Origin: Bacteroidales bacterium
GTDB lineage: Bacteria > Bacteroidota > Bacteroidia > Bacteroidales > JAADJA01
NCBI GenBank assembly: GCA_030596605.1
Contig: JAUVJI010000017.1
Span: 1-42,997 of the forward strand
Length of the DNA: 42,997 nt
Reading direction: 5' to 3'
The position numbers and the translations under genes are program-made. The stretch's first letter is position 1. Each line of letters starts with the position of its first letter. Positions 17,003 to 24,114 of the stretch are shown piece by piece. The notes beneath the pieces are model-generated. The model was not told where the DNA came from, searched no databases, and was given only the letters and a program-made list of their open reading frames with translations.

Positions 17003-19456
17003 CTATTTTAACACAATTTTTTTTATTACAGAAATTTCGTTATTAGAAAACTTAAGGTAATAAATTCCTTTTTCGAAAGATGTAAAATCAAGTTGAGCAT
17101 CAACAGTTTTAATTCTTTCAATATAAACAAGCTGTCCGAGGCTATTGTAAGCATACAGGTTAACAGGATTCTTTATTTCTTTAAGGGAAATATTAAACAA
17201 CCCATTGGACGGGTTTGGGAAAACCGAAACATTAAAATTATCCGGATTTTCAAATATCCCTGTGCCGGTTTCGCCGTTTATAACAACATCGTCAATATAC
17301 ATCATATTACCATGCCCGTTGTACGACTCGAACATAATTCTAACATCGGAACTGCCTGCCCAGGCATTTAAATCAAGAGTATGACAATCATCACCATAAC
17401 CAACATCACACCAATCGCTTGTTTCTGATGGTACGAAATCGCCGGTGGTCGGTGGATGTGTGGCAAAATCATCACCTGCTTCAAATATTCTGGTCCAATT
17501 AGTGCCGCAATCGGTAGAAATAGAAATAATAATAGAATCTTTTCTTATTGAGCTATAAATTGCATAAGCATGTGTGAAACTAAATTCAACAATGTTGTAT
17601 CCTGTAAAATTTAATGGTGGTGTAATTAACCTGTCTCTCTGTCCAATATCAGTATATTCATAAAAATTCATCCATGCAGCTTTACGGCTTGGCAGGTTTC
17701 CCGAAAGTTTGTAATATCCGTCCCATGTAATATTATCATCTGGGTTTTCAATGGTCCAATAGTTTTTAAATATACCAAGTTCAAAAGTTTCGGTAAATGG
17801 TAAAGGCAGCCCTCCGGCAGTGATAAGATCTTCTTTAATTAGCGAAACACTTCCGTTGGGGTTTGAAGCTTCAAGTGCAACTGAATATGATTCAGCTTCA
17901 TCAAATTTCACTTCGGGGTTTTGAGAGTTTGCATTTGTTCCATTAACAAAAGTAACTGTAGCAGGATAAAAAGCCCATTGCCAGTTATCAGGAGAGTTAA
18001 GAGAAAGATCGGTGAAAATTACCGCAGATTCTAAACAAACATTTGTTTGGTTAACTTCAAAATCAACAATTGGCAAGGCATCATCAGTAACAGTAATATA
18101 ATCGGTTTTTGTAATTACATCATTACCATTCCAGTTTGTTACCATCAGGGCAACACTATATAAACCCGGAGTGTCATAAACAATATTTTGAGGATTTTGA
18201 ATATCTGATGAAGAAGGGTTGCCACCTACGAATACCCATGACCAAAACATTGGAGTATGATCTGAAATATCGGTAAAGTTAATTCCGCTTCCTGTTAGCA
18301 CGGTGGTTGTATTAGCAGTAAAATCAGCAACAGGAGGTTCGGGTGGTTTAACGTTTATCAATACTGCCTGGTTTTCGGAATAACTATGAGTACCCGGATG
18401 CAGGTTTGAAACATAATAATATCCGTTATACAATCCTCCCCATCCCCAGTTAAAATGAAAATGATTAGCATCCTGGTATCCGTCACATACAAATGCATGT
18501 CCTCCGCTGCCGGAACCGAGGTAATACATTGGTCTTAATGCGTCCAATTCTGTTCTCAGAAGATTTTCCCATTCGGAATTGTTATAGTCATCTTTATATT
18601 CCATTATTGCCCCTGATGAATATCCAAAATAACTCATTAATGCCGGACCCACATCCGGGAAATTAGCCCCCGAACCATTTGGTCCGTACATCATTTCAAC
18701 TGCGATTCCGCAATGAGACCCGATTTGGGCAATTTCAAAATTTTGGGCTGTAATATAATCGGGCATCTCATTCCAGTTATAAGTTGTTTCACCAAAATTG
18801 GCTGTAAGGTATCCGTAAGAGGAATAGTAACTGTGCGAACCAGTTCCCTGTGGCGGATAATTGTGATACTTCATTACCTGTGCCATTGCTACTGCAACAC
18901 AACCTACCCTGGCACGGTCGCATGCGCCGCTATAATCAACCGGGCATTGTTCATTATAATAACAATCCTGGTCCCAGGCTGTCTGTATCAGTGGTTCAAT
19001 AAAATCTTTTGTGGATTTTTCCGGTTTGACGCTGTATTTCTTCCAGGCAGATTTGATGTCTGATGTGCTTTTTAATTTATTCTCTCTCGCATAAATGATC
19101 TGCTCCTTATAACTGTCCATCCATTCAACAAATGCCGGAGGTTGATTTTCTTCAGAATAATTACTCTCAAAAGAATAACAGGGTACTGGGTAAACATTGT
19201 CTTCAGCTGAAACAATTACAAAAGCCATTTTATTTTTCAAATTAAAAATATATAATAAAGAAGATTCATTTTCTTTAATGATCAATTCATCCGAGAAATT
19301 TATTTTTTCATATTTCACATCCGAAAATTGACCTGCTCTTTCGAAGAATAGATTTTTCGCTATGTTCCTTGCTTTTTCAACGGAAACATCTCCGGCGAAA
19401 AGCATAGAATTTAAAACTAACAAAATTAGAGCTGGGAGTAAGATTTTTTTTGCCAT
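17003..19456 (-). CDS. T9SS-secreted C10 family cysteine protease (streptopain-like) with PKD domains
   Basis: A secreted 817-residue protease. After the signal peptide (about 1-22) comes a Spi-type inhibitory propeptide (about 23-145: KARNIAKNLFFERAG, AFVIVSAEDNVYPV). The C10 catalytic domain follows, with Cys186 in RVGCVAVAMAQVMKYHNYP, His320 in GSGSGGHAFVCDGY and the FNWGWGG signature after it. Two PKD domains (about 378-460 and 465-550: FTDISDHTPMFWSWVF, FTDLSLNSPDNWQWAF), a MAM/choice-of-anchor J-like domain (about 560-735) and a T9SS sorting domain (about 742-817: VSVFPNPSNGLFNISL, GIYYLKFSNN) complete it. Catalytic residues are intact, so it is probably active on host or environmental proteins, like streptopain and interpain. 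A strong promoter lies directly upstream. Confidence 0.92.
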   Translation of the reverse strand: MAKKILLPALILLVLNSMLFAGDVSVEKARNIAKNLFFERAGQFSDVKYEKINFSDELIIKENESSLLYIFNLKNKMAFVIVSAEDNVYPVPCYSFESNYSEENQPPAFVEWMDSYKEQIIYARENKLKSTSDIKSAWKKYSVKPEKSTKDFIEPLIQTAWDQDCYYNEQCPVDYSGACDRARVGCVAVAMAQVMKYHNYPPQGTGSHSYYSSYGYLTANFGETTYNWNEMPDYITAQNFEIAQIGSHCGIAVEMMYGPNGSGANFPDVGPALMSYFGYSSGAIMEYKDDYNNSEWENLLRTELDALRPMYYLGSGSGGHAFVCDGYQDANHFHFNWGWGGLYNGYYYVSNLHPGTHSYSENQAVLINVKPPEPPVADFTANTTTVLTGSGINFTDISDHTPMFWSWVFVGGNPSSSDIQNPQNIVYDTPGLYSVALMVTNWNGNDVITKTDYITVTDDALPIVDFEVNQTNVCLESAVIFTDLSLNSPDNWQWAFYPATVTFVNGTNANSQNPEVKFDEAESYSVALEASNPNGSVSLIKEDLITAGGLPLPFTETFELGIFKNYWTIENPDDNITWDGYYKLSGNLPSRKAAWMNFYEYTDIGQRDRLITPPLNFTGYNIVEFSFTHAYAIYSSIRKDSIIISISTDCGTNWTRIFEAGDDFATHPPTTGDFVPSETSDWCDVGYGDDCHTLDLNAWAGSSDVRIMFESYNGHGNMMYIDDVVINGETGTGIFENPDNFNVSVFPNPSNGLFNISLKEIKNPVNLYAYNSLGQLVYIERIKTVDAQLDFTSFEKGIYYLKFSNNEISVIKKIVLK

Positions 19457-19482
19457 GGTATTATGTTTAAATGTTATAGCTA

Positions 19483-19513
19483 CAAAATTAATAAAATGTC
19501 TCTACTTTATCAA
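19483..19513 (-). promoter_or_regulatory. Promoter of the C10 protease gene
   Basis: On the minus strand TTG (19511-19513), 20 bases, then TAATTTTG (19483-19490). This is among the best matches in the window to the Bacteroidetes consensus. The start codon is about 26 bases after the -7 element. Confidence 0.65.
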
Positions 19514-19532
19514 CTATGAAATTTTTAATAAA

Positions 19533-19576
19533 AGTTAATGTGATGAAGTATAATTGGTTTGCTTGGCTTGCAGTTT
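19533..19576 (-). repeat. Copy of the RAYT gene's 5' coding segment, lying beyond its 3' end
   Basis: These 44 bases match 20208-20251, inside the transposase gene (codons for TASQANQLYFITLT), with a single mismatch and in the same orientation. Beyond it the sequence continues directly into the REP at 19597, whereas in the gene it continues into the N-terminal codons. It is a remnant of another copy of the unit, or of a tandem duplication that collapsed. Confidence 0.75.
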
Positions 19577-19596
19577 AAAATTAAAATCATTCTCTG

Positions 19597-19699
19597 CTTC
19601 AAGCGTCCACGCTTGAAGATTTAATCTATTGCATATTGTTAAATGGCAATTAACCATAATTCCATGATCCTCTCTCGGTTTCAAGCGTCCACGCTTGAA
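19597..19699. repeat. Two REP palindromes downstream of the RAYT gene
   Basis: Perfect palindromes lie at 19597-19618 (arms CTTCAAGCGT / ACGCTTGAAG, loop CC) and 19680-19699 (arms TTCAAGCGT / ACGCTTGAA). Both are preceded by a short pyrimidine-rich tag (TTCTCTG or CTCTCGG). They are in the same orientation, 62 bases apart, just beyond the transposase stop. Confidence 0.85.
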
Positions 19700-19730
19700 T
19701 TAATAATAATCAAATGCAATAACTGATAAT

Positions 19731-20279
19731 CTATAACTCCAAAACTTTTAGCGGACTATCCTTATTTGCACTGCTATATGCATACTCCTCTGGATTTGAT
19801 ACAAACCCTGCCTTTACAGGATTCATATGAATATATTCTGTTTTCTGGTCAATAATATTGTTGTTGTATAGCAAGGTTGGACTATTAAGGTTTTGCCAAA
19901 TCTGAAAGTTTTTGTTTAATTTATTGCTTTTTCCATGTGCCTGAAATATTTTTATCATCCATTTACGTTTGCTTTCAGCGGGATTACTTGAAATCAACTT
20001 ATAAAGTTCTTTGGATGTAAATGTCTTAAAATCTCTTATAATATCACTTAACGGCTTATCCTTCCCACGGCTTATCATATGTATATGATTCGTCATAATC
20101 ACATATTCAAATATTTCCAATCCTTTTTCTTGTTGACAAAATGAAAGGTTGTCTATGATTAAATCAAAATATTCTCGTCTGGTAAATATATCTATCCAAT
20201 CTACAACAGTTAATGTGATGAAATATAATTGGTTTGCTTGGCTTGCAGTTTTACTCATATTGAAACACGGTTTTAACAA
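19731..20279 (-). CDS. REP-associated tyrosine transposase (RAYT, Y1/HUH family)
   Basis: A 182-residue single-strand DNA transposase-like protein of the IS200/IS605-related TnpA_REP group. The HUH motif is TNHIHMI (about residues 62-68) and the catalytic tyrosine is expected in TEYIHMNPVKAGFV (about 147-160), a signature shared by RAYTs. Length is normal. RAYTs nick and join DNA at REP hairpins and are thought to have spread these palindromes in genomes. Here the gene has two REPs on each side, exactly the expected unit, and further copies lie 14 kb to the left and 3.5 kb to the right. The N-terminal segment is duplicated just beyond the 3' end. Nothing suggests inactivation. Confidence 0.9.
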   Translation of the reverse strand: MLKPCFNMSKTASQANQLYFITLTVVDWIDIFTRREYFDLIIDNLSFCQQEKGLEIFEYVIMTNHIHMISRGKDKPLSDIIRDFKTFTSKELYKLISSNPAESKRKWMIKIFQAHGKSNKLNKNFQIWQNLNSPTLLYNNNIIDQKTEYIHMNPVKAGFVSNPEEYAYSSANKDSPLKVLEL

Positions 20280-20322
20280 ATTGGGATTGTTATGTAAAGA
20301 TAATCAAATATTGGTACTTAAC

Positions 20323-20400
20323 CTTCAAGCGTGGACGCTTGAAGCCGATGCAGTTTAAAAATAAAATCTCAATTCTCTGCTTCAAGTGTCCACCTTGAAG
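20323..20400. repeat. Two REP palindromes upstream of the RAYT gene
   Basis: A perfect copy lies at 20323-20344 (loop GG, reverse orientation relative to the 19.6 kb pair). A degenerate one lies at 20380-20400 (loop CC, one arm base lost), preceded by the same AAAATC..ATTCTCTGC tag seen before the REP at 19597. Opposed pairs are typical of BIME-like arrangements. Confidence 0.8.
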
Positions 20401-20414
20401 ATCTGATGTAGCAA

Positions 20415-21173
20415 TTATGATTTTTTAGTCCTTGTTTTGGACTTTTCTTTATTTTTTACAAAAATCAGTTTGTGCCTGCTTTTAGGGTTTTCCCGTTGTT
20501 CTAATTCGAAATTCCCAATTGATTTAATCAATGGTGTTAATTTTTCAAATCCGTAATTCCTGGAATCAAAATTAGGCTGCTTTTTAAGTAACAGGCTACC
20601 AACATCGCCAAGAAATGCCCATCCATCATCATCGGATAAATCGGATATGGTGGTAGAAATTAATTTAATTTCTTTCCCGGTGATTTTATCCACATTGTCC
20701 CTAACAGAATCTTTTTCACTATCATCGTCTCTCTTATCCGTTTTACTTTTTAGAATTTCGATATAGATGAATTTATCGCAAGCAACTATAAAAGGATGTG
20801 GCGTCTTTTTTTCTCCTATCCCAATTACTTGCATACCTGCTTCTCTTAGTCTGGTTGCTAAACGGGTAAAATCACTATCGCTTGAAACCAAACAAAATCC
20901 ATTTACTTTTTCGGAATAAAGGATGTCCATGGCATCAATTATCATCGCCGAATCTGTTGCATTTTTTCCGGTTGTGTATCCATATTGTTGAACAGGGGTA
21001 ATTGCGTTTTCGAGCAACAGGTTTTTCCATTTGGATAAATTGGGTTTTGTCCAATCGCCATAAATCCTTTTTATGGTAGGATTTCCGTATTTGGCTATTT
21101 CTTCCATCATTTCTTTTACAGGAGCTGATGGTATATTGTCGCCGTCAATAAGTACGGCTAAGTTTAAATTCAT
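20415..21173 (-). CDS. NYN domain (LabA-like) protein with OST-HTH/LOTUS domain
   Basis: A 252-residue predicted RNase-like protein. The NYN (PIN-fold) domain has its acidic metal-binding set: Asp10 in LIDGDNI, Asp74 and Asp80 in NATDSAMIIDAMD, and Asp99/Asp101 in SSDSDFTRLA. After a charged linker (about 147-165), residues about 170-245 form an OST-HTH/LOTUS domain (DDDGWAFLGDVGSLLLKK, FDSRNYGFEKLTPLIKSIG), which binds RNA in its relatives. Bacterial NYN-LOTUS proteins are presumed to cut RNA; targets are unknown. It follows the restriction endonuclease gene by 53 bases on the same strand with no visible promoter, so it may be the last gene of the restriction-modification transcript. Confidence 0.88.
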   Translation of the reverse strand: MNLNLAVLIDGDNIPSAPVKEMMEEIAKYGNPTIKRIYGDWTKPNLSKWKNLLLENAITPVQQYGYTTGKNATDSAMIIDAMDILYSEKVNGFCLVSSDSDFTRLATRLREAGMQVIGIGEKKTPHPFIVACDKFIYIEILKSKTDKRDDDSEKDSVRDNVDKITGKEIKLISTTISDLSDDDGWAFLGDVGSLLLKKQPNFDSRNYGFEKLTPLIKSIGNFELEQRENPKSRHKLIFVKNKEKSKTRTKKS

Positions 21174-21226
21174 AATTTTCTTATTTAATTTTGTATGCTT
21201 GTTCCTTTCTTTTCAAACTTCTTTCT

Positions 21227-22114
21227 TCAAGAAAAAGAACCTCTTTGAAGTGCTTCATTTGGGTCATACCAAGTTGCATTGATAAAGTTTTGAATCTCTT
21301 TCACAAACAATTTTATTATATCTGAACTTATTGGAAAATCTTTATGCTGTTTTTTCACCTCAGCATATATATTTCTTTTTTCATAAGGAAGTCTTTTAGC
21401 TTTTCTCAACAGAAATACATTATCAATGTCAGTAAGTCTGACATCTTCTGGTTGCATATCCAAATATTCAACTAGAGCATAGTATTTGGATAATGGACAT
21501 CCTTGTTTCAGGCGAGAAGCTGTTCCTGAGCACTCTTGAAACATTGTTTTGTCATAATTAACCTTTACCTCTGCAGCTAAAACAGCTAGAAACATCTTAC
21601 CATTTTTTGTTACATTATTCTTAAATGAATCGTCTGGTGAGAACTTATAATAAATGCTTTTGCCAATGGTAAAGTCTTGGTCTTTTTGTTTTAATACTAT
21701 TTCAGGTTTATCATTTAATGAATCAATATTTGTTGGTCTAAATGAAAGTGACATAAAAGCTGTCTGAGAGCCTGTTTCAATCCCATCTGGAAGGTTGTCT
21801 AATATGTCAGGATGCATAAGAAATGTTAGAAATTCTTCCAATACACTGTTATCCAATTTTAGTTGTCCCTTTTGTCTCTTATTAAATGGACTACCATGGT
21901 TTGCGATTAGTTCAACCTCTAAATAGTCTTTATATTCATTTAGAAGGGATGTCATTTCCTCAATTCTCTTATCTCTTTTGGAAGAAAGTTTATTCAAGTC
22001 ACCAACCCACTTTTCATAGGCTTCATATGCTTTTTCTAATATTTCTTTGTCGTCATTAGCTTTAGGGTTTGCAATTGCTGCTAACAATTTTTCTTTGTGT
22101 GGAGTTAATGCCAT
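21227..22114 (-). CDS. Type II restriction endonuclease, Bpu10I-like
   Basis: A 295-residue protein whose position directly after a DNA methyltransferase, two bases apart, and whose AAEVKVNYDKTMFQE motif (EVK at 182-184, a PD-(D/E)xK active-site pattern) mark it as the restriction subunit. The N-terminal helix-rich part (KANDDKEILEKAYEAYEKWV) and the GQLKLDNSVLEEF and CSGTASRLKQGCPLSKYYALVEYLDM segments recall the Bpu10I restriction endonuclease family, but I assign this from memory of the family and the recognition site should be taken as unknown. Bpu10I itself uses two different subunits; only one candidate is seen here. Confidence 0.7.
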   Translation of the reverse strand: MALTPHKEKLLAAIANPKANDDKEILEKAYEAYEKWVGDLNKLSSKRDKRIEEMTSLLNEYKDYLEVELIANHGSPFNKRQKGQLKLDNSVLEEFLTFLMHPDILDNLPDGIETGSQTAFMSLSFRPTNIDSLNDKPEIVLKQKDQDFTIGKSIYYKFSPDDSFKNNVTKNGKMFLAVLAAEVKVNYDKTMFQECSGTASRLKQGCPLSKYYALVEYLDMQPEDVRLTDIDNVFLLRKAKRLPYEKRNIYAEVKKQHKDFPISSDIIKLFVKEIQNFINATWYDPNEALQRGSFS

Positions 22115-22116
22115 AA

Positions 22117-23295
22117 TTAGATTTTGAATATAGGTGATGATTTTATGTTGTTTATTTTGTTAATTGCGTCAATAAAATCAACTTCAACTTCTGAAGGAGC
22201 ATTTTTTTGAGCTTTGATAAGATGTGATTCAGCTATCTCTTGAGCTACATTCAGATTGGGTCTTAGTAAAGAATCTTTTCCCACTATTATTATATCTTCA
22301 ATTATTCTTTTTCCAAATTTATTGACAAATGCCCTTTCACTTTTATCTATGAGGTTGAAGCAATTCATTTTATTAATTAATTCAAGGACTATTTTCCCAT
22401 TGTAGAATGGTGTCTTTCTTACATTGGATTCTCTACCAACAATCATAACCAATTTCCCGTCATCTTTTAAAGAATTCCAAAAGGAAAGCAATGATTCTTC
22501 CATGTCAATGCAATATTGAATTACAGTCAATAATCTATTGCCACGATTTTTCCTGTTAGAACCAAATTCCGAATGAGCGACTTTAAGAATGTTATAATCA
22601 AAGGACTCTGTTACAGCTCTATAATTTTGATGATAATTAAAGACGTTAATATAAGGTGGACTTGTTATAATTAAATCTATTTGGTTTTCGAATAAAGAAT
22701 CAACTTGCCTGGCATCTTTATGGTAAACCTGAATGTCACATTTTGTGTACGGTAAACTATAAAGTGCATTTCTGAAAAAAGAAAATGACTTTAATATTGA
22801 ATTTTTTAAACTCATTTTTTTATCTTTTTCAGAAGCAAAAAGTACATTCATAATAAAAGACAACTCATGTAGAGAGCATTTTGGTTTTATAATTTTTGCA
22901 AAATCAATAAGGTTCTTATAGGCATTGCGATAATCTTGCGAATCTATATACAATGGATTCCTTTTAAGACTAGATAGGGCAGTAGATAATTTTAATTCCA
23001 ATCTCAAAATAAACTCTTGACGTTCATTTAGCTCCAGATTCGAATATTTGTAAAAATTAGCCATGTGAAATGCAGCAGGATTAATCTCAAATCCGACACT
23101 GGGAATTCCTTTAACTGCTGATTCAATTAAAACTGTTCCACTTCCTGCAAAAGGGTCCAAAATAATTGAATCTTTTGTGCAATTAAAAGATTCAATCATA
23201 TATTCAACAAACTCAGGGGTGAATTGCCCCCGCCAATTAAATAGATTTGCTCTTTTTTTAGTATTTACATTTAATCTATCTTGAACAAGGTTCAT
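22117..23295 (-). CDS. Restriction-modification DNA methyltransferase (amino-MTase, TSPPY)
   Basis: A 392-residue S-adenosylmethionine-dependent DNA methyltransferase that protects the restriction site. Motif I is ILDPFAGSGTVLIES (about 45-59) and motif IV is IITSPPYINVFNYH (TSPPY at 211-215), the latter typical of N4-cytosine and some N6-adenine enzymes; motif I comes before motif IV. It overlaps the controller gene by four bases (start at 23295, controller stop from 23292), and the endonuclease follows two bases after its stop, so the three are translationally coupled. The target base and site cannot be read from the sequence. Confidence 0.9.
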   Translation of the reverse strand: MNLVQDRLNVNTKKRANLFNWRGQFTPEFVEYMIESFNCTKDSIILDPFAGSGTVLIESAVKGIPSVGFEINPAAFHMANFYKYSNLELNERQEFILRLELKLSTALSSLKRNPLYIDSQDYRNAYKNLIDFAKIIKPKCSLHELSFIMNVLFASEKDKKMSLKNSILKSFSFFRNALYSLPYTKCDIQVYHKDARQVDSLFENQIDLIITSPPYINVFNYHQNYRAVTESFDYNILKVAHSEFGSNRKNRGNRLLTVIQYCIDMEESLLSFWNSLKDDGKLVMIVGRESNVRKTPFYNGKIVLELINKMNCFNLIDKSERAFVNKFGKRIIEDIIIVGKDSLLRPNLNVAQEIAESHLIKAQKNAPSEVEVDFIDAINKINNIKSSPIFKI

Positions 23296-23597
23296 AATTT
23301 CTTTGCTTTATAATATTTGAGCTTTGATTCAGCAAGTATTAATATTTCTTCAGATTCATTGTAGCTATATATGTTTTTCACAATCTTTTCACTTATTAAT
23401 TCTTTTTCGATTTGTTTGCTGTCAAGATTGAAAATAGAACAAAGTAATCCTATCTTTTTTTCATCAAAGTTTCTTTTACCATTTTCAATTTTACTTAGAT
23501 TGGCTGAATCTAAATCAAGTTTTGCAGCTAATTGAGTTAAAGTCAATTTATCCTGATTTCTTAATCTTCGAATAAATTGTCCAAATGTCTCTTTCAT
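23292..23597 (-). CDS. HTH controller (C) protein of the restriction-modification operon
   Basis: A 101-residue protein with an XRE-type helix-turn-helix at about residues 8-62 (FIRRLRNQDKLTLTQLAAKL, ANLSKIENGKRNF). Slightly longer than classical C proteins, with a C-terminal extension of about 40 residues. It is the first gene of a C-M-R operon. C proteins delay endonuclease expression until the host DNA is methylated and usually control their own promoter; a perfect inverted repeat overlapping the -7 element just upstream supports that here. Confidence 0.85.
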   Translation of the reverse strand: MKETFGQFIRRLRNQDKLTLTQLAAKLDLDSANLSKIENGKRNFDEKKIGLLCSIFNLDSKQIEKELISEKIVKNIYSYNESEEILILAESKLKYYKAKKL

Positions 23598-24114
23598 TTA
23601 ATTTGATATTATAAGACTTGTCAATAAATGACAAAATTAATAAAAAATCCGAATAAAGTAACATTTATCAGTTAATTGTCCGGGATAGTGTGAGTTTTTT
23701 GTCGGTATGTTTCATGATTATTGTTGAGTAGTGCTAAAGTAACTAATTTATGAAGTCAGTGATTGCTCTGTAAAGATAATGAAATAATCGTAATTTGTTA
23801 TTTTTACTTCAAGGTGGACAGGGCAATCGGGTTTTAATAAATTTCGAAAATGGAACACTGATCCTTATGATTTATTATGATTATTTTATCAGCGAAAATC
23901 ATAAAAATCATAAAAAATCTGTGTCCTATTTCTTATCAAATTGATCAACCATATGTTATTTTGGATCTTAGTCAGAATTATAAGGATAAAGCAATATTAA
24001 AATTTAAGACCGCCCTGTCAAGGTGGACGCCTAAAGCCGATAGGGCGTGCCGATGCAAACTTGGCAATAAAATAATTTTTTTACTTTTTTACATATTTAT
24101 CTTTTACCTATTCA
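23598..24114. other. Gene-free region upstream of the restriction-modification operon, with decayed REPs
   Basis: 517 bases between two leftward genes. The right-modification promoter and operator lie at its left end. Decayed REP pieces occur around 23806-23820 (CTTCAAGGTGGACA) and 24014-24060 (CAAGGTGGACGCC, then GCCGATGCA, which also follows the REP at 20344). Between them, 23892-23925 is an inverted copy of the ATGATTTT-type repeat at 13188-13222. An open frame over 23877-24179 consists of this repeat material and is not likely to be a gene. Confidence 0.55.
23618..23639 (-). promoter_or_regulatory. Operator-like inverted repeat overlapping the C-M-R promoter
   Basis: TTGTCA, five bases (ATAAA), TGACAA is a perfect inverted repeat at 23618-23634. 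On the minus strand it overlaps the -7 element TAATTTTG (23632-23639). It is centred about 30 bases before the controller start codon. A bound controller dimer would block RNA polymerase, giving self-repression; only one box is visible, where classical systems often have two. Confidence 0.6.
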
